A stretch of 64,000 bases of DNA from JAMIFN01 sp964544605 (GCA_964544605.1 CAZJBX010000009.1:1-64000), one strand, 5' to 3'; shown: positions 49,953-58,632, counted from the stretch's first letter. Made by a program: numbers and translations. The notes: generated from the sequence alone by a model not told the origin.

Positions 49953-50909
49953 ATGGCCCGCCACACCATTGACCGCCGTGCGCCGCCCCTGTTTCGACAC
50001 GGGCCGAGTTTGCGCAGTCGTTGGCTGAGCTTTGCCATTTTTTCGGTGCTGATGATGCTGGCCGACCACCACTGGCATTGGGCCCAGCCCGTGCGCACGG
50101 CCCTGAGTGTGGCCATGGCCCCGGTGCAGGCTTTGGTGCGCAGCCCAGTTGAGGGCGCGCGCCATTTGCAGCAATATTTCGCTGATTTAAAGCTGGCGCA
50201 AAGCCAAGCGGCCCGTGCTGAAAAAGAACTCGCTAGCCTGGCCGCGCAACGCGCCGAGCTGATGCAATTGCGCCGCGAAACCGCCGACCTGCGGCAGTTG
50301 CTGGATTTGCAGCAGCAGCGCTTTGGCCAAGGCTTGGGCGCTGAAGTGGTGCTGACTGCGCCCGACCCCTATAGCCGCAAAGTCATCATTGATAAAGGCA
50401 GCCAGCATGGGGTGCAATTGGGCTCGCCCGTGCTCGATGCTTTTGGTGTGCTGGGGCAGGTGACGCAGTTGTATTTGCGCTCGGCGGAAGTGAGCTTGCT
50501 GATTGGCCAAGGCTTTACCGTGCCCGTGCGCAACCAACGCACTGGCGAGTTGAGCGTGGCCTATGGCGTGCCCCATGCGGCCTTGGGCCAGTTGGAGCTG
50601 CGCTATTTGCCCAGCACGGCTGATGTGAAAGTGGGCGATGTGCTCACCACCAGCGGGCTTGATGGCGTCTATCCGCCTGCGCTGACGGTGGCCACCATCG
50701 ACAGCGTGGACCGCCGCAGCGACACCACTTTTGTGAAGGTGTTTGCCCAGCCTGTGGGCCAGATGTCGGCCAAATATGTTTTGGTGGTGCAGCCCTTGGG
50801 CCTGCACGATTTGGAGCCTGAAGCCCTGGCCTTGGCACAGGGCGCTTTGCGCGGGCAAGCGCCTGCCGCAGAGGGCCAAACGGTGAGCACACAGGAGGCC
50901 GCGCCATGA
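49953..50909 (+). CDS. mreC: Rod shape-determining protein MreC
   Basis: A 318-aa bitopic protein with one TM near residues 25-38 (WLSFAIFSVLMMLAD). A coiled coil follows (AARAEKELASLAAQRAELMQL), then the beta-rich MreC domain (GSPVLDAFGVLGQVTQ, LTTSGLDGVYPPALTVATI). It links MreB filaments to PBP2. It overlaps mreD by 4 bp and has a Pro/Ala/Gln-rich C-terminus. Confidence 0.94.
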   Translation: MARHTIDRRAPPLFRHGPSLRSRWLSFAIFSVLMMLADHHWHWAQPVRTALSVAMAPVQALVRSPVEGARHLQQYFADLKLAQSQAARAEKELASLAAQRAELMQLRRETADLRQLLDLQQQRFGQGLGAEVVLTAPDPYSRKVIIDKGSQHGVQLGSPVLDAFGVLGQVTQLYLRSAEVSLLIGQGFTVPVRNQRTGELSVAYGVPHAALGQLELRYLPSTADVKVGDVLTTSGLDGVYPPALTVATIDSVDRRSDTTFVKVFAQPVGQMSAKYVLVVQPLGLHDLEPEALALAQGALRGQAPAAEGQTVSTQEAAP

Positions 50910-51439
50910 TGATGACCACCGATGATGGGCAAGTGCTTTTGCCCGTATCGCACCGCTTTTTGTGGGGCAGTGTCATTTTGGCCTTGCTGCTGGAGGCAGG
51001 GTTGTTGCAGTTCTCCGGCCCAGCCGGTTTGATGCTGCCCGATGTGCTGCTGCTGGTGCTGCTGTTTTGGGCCTTGTATCAGCCCTATCGCGTGGGCGTG
51101 ATGTGGGCCTTTGTCTTGGGCCTGTGTGTGGATGTGCTGCACTACGGCTTGCTGGGCCAACATGCCCTGACTTATGTGACCATGGTGGCCCTGATACAAG
51201 CGGCGCACCGCCGTTTGGTGCAGTTTCCGGCCCTAGAGCAAGCGCCGCAATTGCTGCCCATTTTCGTCTTGGGTCAGTTTTTGCTGGTGGCCGTGGGTCT
51301 CATCAGCAGTTGGACTTGGCCGGGCTGGTGGGTGCTGGGCAAGCCCGTGTTAGAGGCCCTGCTGTGGCCTGTGGTGGTGTGGGTGCTGCAAGCGCCGCAG
51401 CGCCGCCCGCCCGATGACGATGCCCACCGCCCTTTGTGA
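50906..51439 (+). CDS. mreD: Rod shape-determining protein MreD
   Basis: A 177-aa membrane protein with five to six TM segments, including LMLPDVLLLVLLFWALYQPY and FVLGLCVDVLHYGLLGQHAL (the conserved G-x3-D motif). It starts within the end of mreC (ATGA-type overlap) and is followed by mrdA after 15 bp. Confidence 0.92.
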   Translation: MMMTTDDGQVLLPVSHRFLWGSVILALLLEAGLLQFSGPAGLMLPDVLLLVLLFWALYQPYRVGVMWAFVLGLCVDVLHYGLLGQHALTYVTMVALIQAAHRRLVQFPALEQAPQLLPIFVLGQFLLVAVGLISSWTWPGWWVLGKPVLEALLWPVVVWVLQAPQRRPPDDDAHRPL

Positions 51440-51454
51440 TGGGAGCTGGGGCGC

Positions 51455-53611
51455 ATGACCGAGCTACACAATTCACAGCAAGAACTCAGCCGCTTTCAAC
51501 GCCGTGTGTGGGTGGCGGCGGGGCTGATGCTGCTGCTCTTTTCCTTGGTCTTTGTGCGTTTGGTGCTGCTGCAAGTGGTGCGGCACGAGGGCTTTGCCCA
51601 GCAAGCCGAGCGCAACCGCACGGCAGTGGTGCCCATCGTGCCGCATCGGGGCTGGATTTTGGACCGCAACGGCGTGGTGCTGGCCAGCAACTACTCGGCC
51701 TACACCCTTGAAGTCACGCCCTCTGAGCTGGCGGGTAAAGACTTGGAAGTTTTGATTGAGGAGCTGTCTGAGCTGGTTCACATCAGCCCCCGTGACATCA
51801 ACCGCTTTAAAAAACTGCGGGCCGAATCCAAGCGCTTTGAGCCGATTCCGCTGCGTATGCGCCTGAGCGATGAGGAAGTCATGCGCTTTACTGCGCAGCG
51901 TTACCGTTTCCCTGGGGTTGAAGTGCAGGCACGCCTGTTCCGCAGCTATCCCTTGGCAGAAACGGCCAGCCATGTCATTGGCTACATTGGCCGCATCAAT
52001 CAGCAAGAAAAAGACGCCATTGCCGAGATGGAGGCCGAAAAGCGCGCCAACTACCGGGGCACCGACCACATCGGCAAAACGGGCATTGAGCAAAGCTATG
52101 AGGAATTGCTGCACGGCACCACAGGCGCTGAACAAGTGGAAACTTCGGCCGGCGGTCACGCCCTGCGTTTGCTCGGCTCTGTGCCGCCCAAGGCGGGTGA
52201 AACCATCGTTCTCAGCATCGACATCAAACTGCAAAAACTGGTGGAAGACATGTTTGGCGACCGCCGTGGCGCACTGGTGGCGATTGAGCCGAACACAGGC
52301 GAGGTGTTGGCCTTTGTCAGTAAACCCACTTACGACCCCAATTTGTTTGTGGACGGCATCGATGTGGAAAACTGGCGTGCCCTCAATGAATCCCTCAACC
52401 GCCCCCTCATCAACCGTGCCCTGCGCGGCGTTTATCCGCCTGGCTCCACCTACAAGCCCTTTATGGCCTTGGCCGCTGTGCAACTGGGCTACCGCACACC
52501 CAGCACAGTGGTGAATGACCCTGGCTACTGGATGCTGGGCAAGCACCGCTTCCGTGGGCATGGCGTGGGCCGTGTCGATATGCGCCGCAGCATCGTCAAA
52601 TCCAGCAATGTGTATTACTACTCCTTGGCCCATCAAATGGGAGTGGAGGCCATGCACGACTTCATGGCCCCCTTGGGCTTTGGGCAAAAAACGGGCATCG
52701 ATTTGCAGGGCGAATCCACCGGCGTGTTGCCCAATCAGGCTTGGAAGCGCAAGCGCTTTGGCAGCGATAAAAACCCCCGCCGTGGCGACTGGGTGGCGGG
52801 TGAAACCATCTCGCTGGGCATCGGCCAAGGCTATAACAACTTCACCATCTTGCAGTTGGCCCATGCCACGGGCACCTTGGTCAATGGCGGCATCAGCCGC
52901 ACACCCTATTTGGCCCAAGGCACGCAAGACATGGCCACGGGCGAGCGCCGCCCATTTGCCCGTACGCCTGCCAAAACAATGGGCTATCGGGCCGATTACC
53001 TTGAGGCCATCAAAGAGGCCATGGTCGGCGTGACGACCGAGGGCACGGGGCGGCGCGCCTTCTCAGGGGCCAAATACCGCAGCGGCGGCAAAACGGGCAC
53101 GGCCCAAGCCGTGACGGTGGGGCAAAAAGAGCGCTACAACGCCGCCAAACTGGCCGAGCACCAGCGCGACCACGCCCTCTACATCGCCTTTGCGCCCGCT
53201 GAGCACCCCACCATTGCGCTGGCCGTCATTGTGGAAAACGCAGGCTTTGGCGGCGACCAAGCCGCGCCCATTGCCCGCCGCGCTATGGACTACTGGGTGC
53301 TGGGCCACTACCCCAGCGAGCAGGACATGCAGCTCATCCGCTACGGCAAAGCTGGCCCGCCTGTGGGCCAGCCGCGCATTGCCGCAGAAGTGCCCTTGGT
53401 GCCACACCAAAAAACCTTGGTGCTGACCGAAGAAGGCCGCTTGGCCGAAAGCGAAATCACCCCCGCACCGCCTGAAATTGAAGCCCTGCCCGATGCCAGG
53501 CTTGAGCGCGAAGACGACGAAGCCGCAGCCGCTGGAGCACCGCCCGCCGCCTCACCCACGGCGGCTGCTGCGAGTGCAGCGGCCCCAGCCCGCGCCCATG
53601 CCGCACCCTGA
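51455..53611 (+). CDS. mrdA: Penicillin-binding protein 2, peptidoglycan D,D-transpeptidase
   Basis: Elongasome transpeptidase that crosslinks lateral wall peptidoglycan. It has one N-terminal TM (VWVAAGLMLLLFSLVFVRLV) and a pedestal domain. The transpeptidase domain has the catalytic Ser in PPGSTYKPF (SxxK), SSN (SxN) and SGGKTGTAQ (KTG). At 718 aa it is longer than usual because of an acidic and then Ala/Pro-rich tail of about 80 residues. GGAG precedes ATG 51455. Its last 14 bp overlap the next gene. Confidence 0.95.
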   Translation: MTELHNSQQELSRFQRRVWVAAGLMLLLFSLVFVRLVLLQVVRHEGFAQQAERNRTAVVPIVPHRGWILDRNGVVLASNYSAYTLEVTPSELAGKDLEVLIEELSELVHISPRDINRFKKLRAESKRFEPIPLRMRLSDEEVMRFTAQRYRFPGVEVQARLFRSYPLAETASHVIGYIGRINQQEKDAIAEMEAEKRANYRGTDHIGKTGIEQSYEELLHGTTGAEQVETSAGGHALRLLGSVPPKAGETIVLSIDIKLQKLVEDMFGDRRGALVAIEPNTGEVLAFVSKPTYDPNLFVDGIDVENWRALNESLNRPLINRALRGVYPPGSTYKPFMALAAVQLGYRTPSTVVNDPGYWMLGKHRFRGHGVGRVDMRRSIVKSSNVYYYSLAHQMGVEAMHDFMAPLGFGQKTGIDLQGESTGVLPNQAWKRKRFGSDKNPRRGDWVAGETISLGIGQGYNNFTILQLAHATGTLVNGGISRTPYLAQGTQDMATGERRPFARTPAKTMGYRADYLEAIKEAMVGVTTEGTGRRAFSGAKYRSGGKTGTAQAVTVGQKERYNAAKLAEHQRDHALYIAFAPAEHPTIALAVIVENAGFGGDQAAPIARRAMDYWVLGHYPSEQDMQLIRYGKAGPPVGQPRIAAEVPLVPHQKTLVLTEEGRLAESEITPAPPEIEALPDARLEREDDEAAAAGAPPAASPTAAAASAAAPARAHAAP

Positions 53612-54668
53612 TTGCATTATCGTAGGCGCTGGCTTGGCAGGCGCTTGCGCCGCCCGAACCCTCGCCTTGGCAGGGCAGCAAATCTTGCTTTTAGATGCCG
53701 CCGCTGGCCCTGCCCAGGGCGGTGCATCGGCCCTGCCCGTCGGCCTCATGGCCCCCATCAAAGGCGGCAAAAGCCACGCCGCTGAAGCGGGCCAAGCCGA
53801 CTGGGACGCGCAAGGCATGGCCACCACCCACGCATGGCTGCGCGAGCTCACAGCCCAAGGCCGCCTGCAACAAGGCCAAGACTGGCAACCCTGCGGCAGC
53901 GCCGAACGCGCGCCTGATAATGCGGGCGGCTGGCTCTGGCAGGCCGATGCCGCCTGGGTCAAACCCCAGCGCCTGGCCACCGCTTGCGCCCAAGAAGCGG
54001 GCGTGCATAGCCGCTACAACACGGCGGTGCAAAGCCTGCACCATGCAAACGGCCTGTGGCAAGTGCAACTGGCCAGTGGCGAGTATTTGCAAGCGCCCTG
54101 CATCTTGCTGGCTGCTGCATGGCCCAGCCAAACCCTGCTGCAAAACCTCAAGGCCGCCGCCCTGCCCCAGCCCACAGCCCTCTTGCAGCGCCTGCAACAT
54201 AAAAAAATACTCAACCCCACGGCCGGCCAAGCCATCTACGCGCCCTGGCAGCCTGAATGGGCCGAACACCTGCCTTTGCACAAGCAACACAGCCCCCACG
54301 CCTGCAACGGCCACGGCCACTTCGTGCCTGCCGTGCCTATGGGCATGGGCCAAACTGAATACTGGCTCAGTGGCGCCACCTATGTCCACCAAGCCAGCGC
54401 CAACGCCGCCAACAGCGCCGAAGGCGAAGCCGCCAACCTACAGCGCCTGAGCGAACTGCTGCCCCAGCTTGCCCCCCATGTGCAAGCGCAACAGCAAGTG
54501 GGTTTATTGCAACGCTTCAACGGCCTGCGCTGCACCACACCCAGCCGCCGCCCCATCGTCGGCGAACTGGCCCACGGCCTCTGGCTGGCCGCAGGTTTTG
54601 GCTCACGCGGCCTCAGCCACGCACCCCTGGCGGCGGAGCACCTGGCGCAGCGCATTGTGGGGCGATGA
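53598..54668 (+). CDS. FAD-dependent oxidoreductase, stand-alone MnmC C-terminal-domain type
   Basis: A 356-aa flavoprotein. DCIIVGAGLAGACAARTLAL (residues 5-24) is the FAD fold. The conserved end is LRCTTPSRRPIVGEL and GLWLAAGFGSRGLSHAPLAA, which matches the oxidase (cmnm5U demodification) domain of MnmC, the enzyme that makes mnm5s2U34 in tRNA. The methyltransferase half normally fused in front is missing, so either it is encoded elsewhere or this protein is a different DadA-like oxidase. ATG 53598 overlaps mrdA by 14 bp. Confidence 0.75.
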   Translation: MPHPDCIIVGAGLAGACAARTLALAGQQILLLDAAAGPAQGGASALPVGLMAPIKGGKSHAAEAGQADWDAQGMATTHAWLRELTAQGRLQQGQDWQPCGSAERAPDNAGGWLWQADAAWVKPQRLATACAQEAGVHSRYNTAVQSLHHANGLWQVQLASGEYLQAPCILLAAAWPSQTLLQNLKAAALPQPTALLQRLQHKKILNPTAGQAIYAPWQPEWAEHLPLHKQHSPHACNGHGHFVPAVPMGMGQTEYWLSGATYVHQASANAANSAEGEAANLQRLSELLPQLAPHVQAQQQVGLLQRFNGLRCTTPSRRPIVGELAHGLWLAAGFGSRGLSHAPLAAEHLAQRIVGR

Positions 54669-54758
54669 TGAAGCGGTGGGGGCAGGGGGTGCCGCAATAA
54701 AAGATTCGTCACTGCGGGCTTGACCATGACGAAACAGCCGCGTCACTGCGGGCTTGAC

Positions 54759-54917
54759 CATGACGAAACAGCCGCGTCACTGCGGGCTTGACCCGCAGTC
54801 TCTGTTGCTGATTGCGCTGCCGAAGGGTTGAGATCGCGACTCGGAGGCTGCCATGACGAAGCAGGGCGAAAATGCTTTAAGCCCCACGCCTTTTGCGCAT
54901 GGCCTCGGCCAGTTGCG
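54759..54917. repeat. Direct repeat flanking the DpnI-like gene, copy A
   Basis: Matches 55885-56044 at roughly 89% identity by eye over about 160 bp. On the minus strand its last part reads QLAEAMRKRRGA-stop, a variant of the end of AroG (QLAEAVRQRRGV-stop). Copy A therefore contains a truncated aroG 3' end besides the family 2 palindrome (54779-54799). Confidence 0.8.
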
Positions 54918-54964
54918 GCAGCTTAAAGGGCAATAAATTGGGCCAAAAAAGCGGGCCGTGCATA

Positions 54965-55000
54965 AAAGGCGCGGCTGGTGCTGCCGTGCCCCGCGCCTTT
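54965..55000. repeat. Inverted repeat upstream of the DpnI-like gene
   Basis: AAAGGCGCGG (54965-54974) pairs perfectly with CCGCGCCTTT (54991-55000) across a 16-nt loop. It could be a transcript end or a regulatory hairpin. Confidence 0.6.
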
Positions 55001-55059
55001 GGCCAAAATGCTAGACTGATTCATGCTCATCGCTTCAACGATCCAAACTGTCTGTCTCT

Positions 55060-55827
55060 ATGCAACTGAGTTTTCGCCCCCATCTTGCTGCGGCTTATAA
55101 AAGCCCCGCACAAATTGCCCGTGTGTTGACTGAAGAATGGTTAAGTCGGGAGGTTTATTGTCCCAATTGTGGGGAGCACCCTTTAAAAGCATTTCCAAAC
55201 AACACCCCTGTTGCTGATTTCTTTTGTGCCAACTGTGATGAGGAGTTTGAGCTGAAAAGTAAAAAAGGAAATTTAGGACATCACATCAACGATGGCTCCT
55301 ACAAGGTCATGCTAGAGCGCATTCAGGCAGAAAACAATCCTCATTTTTTCTTCTTAAATTACGGCGCAGATTGGCAAGTCCAGCAGTTGCTATTGATACC
55401 AAAACATTTTTTTACACCAAGCGTTATTGTCGCGCGAAAACCTCTGACCGACACAGCCAAAAGAGCAGGCTGGATAGGTTGCAAAATTGACTTGACCAAA
55501 CTGCCTTCTGCTGGCCATATCTTTGTGGTGCGGGAGGGTAAAGCCTGTCCTCCTGAACAAGTCCGAGAGAATTACCGAAAGACCCTATTTTTAGGTCAAC
55601 AGAAAGTCAAAAACAGAGGCTGGACCTTGAGTGTGATGCACTGTATTGAGCGTCTGAATAAAGAGGTTTTTAGTTTGCAAGAACTCGATTTCTTTGTTCC
55701 TGAGTTGCAAGCGCAATACCCCAAAAATAAATTCATACGAGAAAAAATCCGTCAGCAACTTCAAATTCTCAGGGATCAAGGTTGGTTAGAGTTTCAGTCG
55801 CGCGGGGTTTATCGGAGGATATTTTGA
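55060..55827 (+). CDS. dpnI: DpnI-like methyl-directed restriction endonuclease (Dam-replacing family)
   Basis: A 255-aa protein matching DpnI in size and layout. The N-terminal catalytic domain has two Cys pairs, CPNCG (34-38) and CANC (56-59), and the PD-(D/E)XK residues Asp53, Glu64 and Lys66 (DFFCANCDEEFELKSKK). The C-terminal winged helix (VFSLQELDFFVPELQAQY to LEFQSRGVYRRIF) should read methylated DNA. DpnI cuts G-m6A-T-C, so this protein should attack Dam-methylated DNA, and the host presumably does not methylate GATC itself. Its sequence is visibly more AT-rich than its neighbours. It is bracketed by ~160-bp direct repeats, which points to recent acquisition. Confidence 0.85.
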   Translation: MQLSFRPHLAAAYKSPAQIARVLTEEWLSREVYCPNCGEHPLKAFPNNTPVADFFCANCDEEFELKSKKGNLGHHINDGSYKVMLERIQAENNPHFFFLNYGADWQVQQLLLIPKHFFTPSVIVARKPLTDTAKRAGWIGCKIDLTKLPSAGHIFVVREGKACPPEQVRENYRKTLFLGQQKVKNRGWTLSVMHCIERLNKEVFSLQELDFFVPELQAQYPKNKFIREKIRQQLQILRDQGWLEFQSRGVYRRIF

Positions 55828-55884
55828 TTTCTTCATCTGACGAAGGCGTTTAAGTTGAAAGCCGAAATGTCAGTTCAAGTCCGG

Positions 55885-56044
55885 CATGACGAAATAGCCG
55901 CGTCACTGCGGGCTTGACCCGCAGTCTCTGTTGCGGATTGCGCTGCCGAAGGGTTGTGATGGCGGCTCGGTGGCCGCTATGAGGAAGCAGGGGCGAAAGC
56001 GCCTTAAACCCCACGCCTTTGCCGCACGGCCTCGGCCAGTTGCG
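55885..56044. repeat. Direct repeat flanking the DpnI-like gene, copy B
   Basis: Counterpart of 54759-54917. It includes the family 2 palindrome ACTGCGGG-CTTGA-CCCGCAGT (55905-55925) and extends 41 bp into the real aroG 3' end (from the stop at 56004). The segment from the end of copy A to the end of copy B is about 1.1 kb. Confidence 0.8.
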
Positions 56045-57080
56045 CCAGCACGGGCTGGGTTTGCTCAAAGCTGATGCAGGCGTCGGTGACGCTGATGCCG
56101 TAGGCGGGTTTTTCGCCGTTTTTCACATCTTGGCGGCCTTCGTGGATGTGGCTTTCAATCATGACGCCAGTGATGCGGGCGTCGCCAGCGGCGATTTGCG
56201 CGGCGACATCGGCGGCGACTTCAATTTGCTTGGCGTGTTGTTTGCTGCTGTTGGCGTGCGAGAGGTCGATCATGACTTGCGGGCGTTGCTGGGCCGCTTG
56301 CAGTTGTTCGCAGGCCGCTTGCACATGTTCGGCGCTGTAGTTGGGCGCTTTGCCGCCGCGCAAGATGAGGTGGCAGTCGGCGTTGCCGTGTGTTTCAAAA
56401 ATGGCGGCCAGGCCCATTTTTGTCATGCCCATGAAGGCGTGGGGGCTGGCTGCGGCTTGCAGGGCATCCACGGCGACTTTGACGCCGCCATCGGTGCCGT
56501 TTTTAAAACCGACGGGGCAAGACAGGCCGCTGGCGAGTTGGCGGTGGCTTTGGCTTTCTGTGGTGCGCGCGCCAATAGCACCCCAGCTGACCAAGTCGCT
56601 GATGTATTGTGGGCTGAGCAGGTCTAAAAATTCTGTGCCCACGGGCAGGCCGAGGTCGAGCACATCCAGCAGCAGGCGGCGCGCGAGCCCCAAGCCTTTG
56701 TTCATGGCGAAGCTGCCGTCCATATCGGGGTCGTTGATATAGCCCTTCCAGCCCACGGTGGTGCGGGGTTTTTCAAAGTAAACACGCATGACGATGAGCA
56801 GGTCTTGGGCGTGTTTTTCGGCTTCCATTTTCAGCAGGCGGGCGTAGGCCATGGCTTGCTCGTGGTCGTGGATGGAGCAAGGCCCGACGATGACGAGCAG
56901 GCGCTCATCTTGGCCGTGGAGGATGGCGGAGATGGCGGCGCGGCTGGATTCAACCAAGTCAAGCGCGGCTTGCGGCGCAGGCATCCATTCTTCCAACACG
57001 GCAGGGGTGACGAGGGGGCGCACGCATTTGATGCGCAGGTCCTCAACGCGGGTTTGGTCTTGGGTGCAGGGGGTGTTCAT
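56004..57080 (-). CDS. aroG: 3-deoxy-7-phosphoheptulonate (DAHP) synthase, class I
   Basis: First step of the shikimate pathway: erythrose-4-phosphate plus PEP gives DAHP. The 358-aa length is standard. VGPCSIHDHEQAMAYARLL, VYFEKPRTTVGWKGYINDPD, GARTTESQSHRQLASGLSCP and VGFKNGTDG are AroG/F/H signatures. IDLSHANSSKQH follows. ATG 57080 has AAGGA upstream and lies 4 bp after tatC. Feedback specificity (Phe, Tyr or Trp) cannot be told. Its last 41 bp are partly duplicated at 54877-54917. Confidence 0.95.
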   Translation of the reverse strand: MNTPCTQDQTRVEDLRIKCVRPLVTPAVLEEWMPAPQAALDLVESSRAAISAILHGQDERLLVIVGPCSIHDHEQAMAYARLLKMEAEKHAQDLLIVMRVYFEKPRTTVGWKGYINDPDMDGSFAMNKGLGLARRLLLDVLDLGLPVGTEFLDLLSPQYISDLVSWGAIGARTTESQSHRQLASGLSCPVGFKNGTDGGVKVAVDALQAAASPHAFMGMTKMGLAAIFETHGNADCHLILRGGKAPNYSAEHVQAACEQLQAAQQRPQVMIDLSHANSSKQHAKQIEVAADVAAQIAAGDARITGVMIESHIHEGRQDVKNGEKPAYGISVTDACISFEQTQPVLAQLAEAVRQRRGV

Positions 57081-57084
57081 GGCT

Positions 57085-57873
57085 TTATTCCTTGGGGGTG
57101 TCGGCGGCCTCGTGTGGCACAAACCAGCGCGCCAGCAACATGCCCAGTTCGTAGAGCACCATCATGCAGGCGAGCAAGATGAGCATGGACAGGGCATCGG
57201 GCGGGGTGATGACGGCGCAAATGACGGCTGCGGCCAGCAGCACATAGCCGCGCCAGGCTTTGAGTTGTTCGAGCCGCACAAAGCCAAAGCGCACGGCGAG
57301 TATGACGACGACGGGCACTTGAAAGGCGGCGGCAAAGGCCAGATAGAGGTTCAAGATGGTGGTGACATAGGAGGCCACATCGGGCATGGCATTGACGGAT
57401 GGCGGCGAGAAGCTTTGAATGAAGCCGAACATATGGCCCAGTACAAAAAGCTGCACAAAGGCAATGCCGATATAGGCCAAGGCGCTGCCCAAAAAAATCA
57501 GCGGCAGCACAAAGCGCTTTTCATGCTTATAGAGGCCGGGGGCGACAAAGCGCCAAGCCTGAAACATGACCCAAGGTAGGGCCAAGAGCACGGCGGCAAT
57601 CAGCAGCACTTTCAGCGGCACCACAAAGGGCGAGAGCACGCCGGTGGCGATGAGCTTGGCATCGGCAGGCATATGGGCGCGAATGGGGCGGGCCAGCCAG
57701 TCCATCAGTTGTGCGGGGCCAGGGTAGATGGCCAGCACGATGAGCATGGCGATGATGCCGTAGGCGCTGTGCAGCAGGCGGTCGCGCAGCTCCAGCAAAT
57801 GCGCCACAAAGGGCTGTTCGCTGCCCGCAAGCTCATCTGCTGGCTCAGTGGGTGGGGGCAAAGAGGCGGTCAT
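57085..57873 (-). CDS. tatC: Sec-independent protein translocase TatC
   Basis: Signal-peptide-binding core of the twin-arginine translocase for folded proteins. It has 262 aa and six TM segments. PFVAHLLELRDRLLHS is the conserved N-terminal motif, and SPFVVPLKVLLIAAVLLALPW and GLYKHEKRFVLPLIFLGSAL are further TatC hallmarks. Its ATG overlaps the tatB stop (ATGA). The order is tatA-tatB-tatC-aroG. Confidence 0.95.
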   Translation of the reverse strand: MTASLPPPTEPADELAGSEQPFVAHLLELRDRLLHSAYGIIAMLIVLAIYPGPAQLMDWLARPIRAHMPADAKLIATGVLSPFVVPLKVLLIAAVLLALPWVMFQAWRFVAPGLYKHEKRFVLPLIFLGSALAYIGIAFVQLFVLGHMFGFIQSFSPPSVNAMPDVASYVTTILNLYLAFAAAFQVPVVVILAVRFGFVRLEQLKAWRGYVLLAAAVICAVITPPDALSMLILLACMMVLYELGMLLARWFVPHEAADTPKE

Positions 57874-58310
57874 CGGCGGTAGTTTTTGGGGCGAAAGCGG
57901 GCCACGCGGGCCGCGCCCGATTGCACATAGCGGCGCGTGCCGTGGCTGGTTTTGTACCAATACGGCAGGGCGGTGCGCTTGGTGCGCCAGTTTTTATTGG
58001 GGTGGCGGTATTGCGGCGGGGCGGTGTCGGCCTCAGCTTCGCCGGCTAGGGCGCGGCGCAGTTCTTCGGCGCTGGTGCTCAGGCTGTGCCCAATGTCGCG
58101 GGCCTCGGCCTCTATGTCAGCTTGCATGGCTTTGAGCTCATCGAGGGCAATGCTGTGGTTGATTTCGCCTTTGATATCGGCCAACGCGCGTTGCGCCTTG
58201 CCCCACCAGCGGCCAGCGGTGCGGGCCACGGTGGGCAGTTTTTCAGGCCCCACCACAATCAAGGCCAAGGCCCCGATGATGGCGAGTTTAGAAAAGCCAA
58301 AGTCCAGCAT
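57870..58310 (-). CDS. tatB: Sec-independent protein translocase TatB
   Basis: A 146-aa receptor subunit. An N-terminal TM helix with the TatB pattern (DFGFSKLAIIGALALIVVGP, then EKLP) is followed by an amphipathic helix and a charged cytoplasmic tail. It lies 30 bp after tatA and overlaps tatC by 4 bp. Confidence 0.93.
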   Translation of the reverse strand: MLDFGFSKLAIIGALALIVVGPEKLPTVARTAGRWWGKAQRALADIKGEINHSIALDELKAMQADIEAEARDIGHSLSTSAEELRRALAGEAEADTAPPQYRHPNKNWRTKRTALPYWYKTSHGTRRYVQSGAARVARFRPKNYRR

Positions 58311-58340
58311 ATCTTGCTTTAAGCCAATGTAAGCGCCCGC

Positions 58341-58559
58341 TTACACCTTCTCTTTGCTTTCCACATCAATGGTGTCGGCGGTTTTTTGGCTGCTGTTGTT
58401 GCTGAGCTTGTCGGCCTCCTCGCCTTCGCGCATACCGTCTTTAAAACCTTTCACGGCGCTGCCCAGATCTTTGCCCACGCTGCCGAGTTTTTTGGTGCCA
58501 AACACCAGCACCACAATGACCAGAACAATCAACCAATGCCATACAGATAAGCTGCCCAT
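58341..58559 (-). CDS. tatA: Sec-independent protein translocase TatA
   Basis: A 72-aa pore-forming subunit. One TM helix (VWHWLIVLVIVVLVFGTKKL) precedes the amphipathic helix (GKDLGSAVKGFKDGMREGE) and an acidic tail. ATG 58559 is chosen because it gives the canonical N-terminus; a longer in-frame start would add unrelated residues. Confidence 0.93.
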   Translation of the reverse strand: MGSLSVWHWLIVLVIVVLVFGTKKLGSVGKDLGSAVKGFKDGMREGEEADKLSNNSSQKTADTIDVESKEKV

Positions 58560-58632
58560 AAGCTGGCCTTTCTTGCTAAAAATAAAAATTGTTGCAGTGC
58601 CACATTTTACGGCCGTGGCGCAAAGAGGCCGT

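Larger units (their letters stand above)
54669..55059. other. Gene-free repeat region before the DpnI-like gene
   Basis: A 391-bp stretch. It holds three head-to-tail 34-bp units beginning GTCACTGCGGGCTTGACC (54708, 54742, 54776), direct-repeat copy A (54759-54917), an inverted repeat AAAGGCGCGG/CCGCGCCTTT (54965-55000) and the putative promoter area of the DpnI-like gene. No complete gene was found. Confidence 0.75.

Noticed and set aside
54708..54800. CRISPR-like array of three short units
   Set aside because: The 34-bp units follow each other with no spacers; they are tandem copies of a REP-like sequence.
54877..55017. Minus-strand short gene ending QLAEAMRKRRGA
   Set aside because: The frame has no ribosome binding site or known domain, and its last part is simply the duplicated aroG tail.
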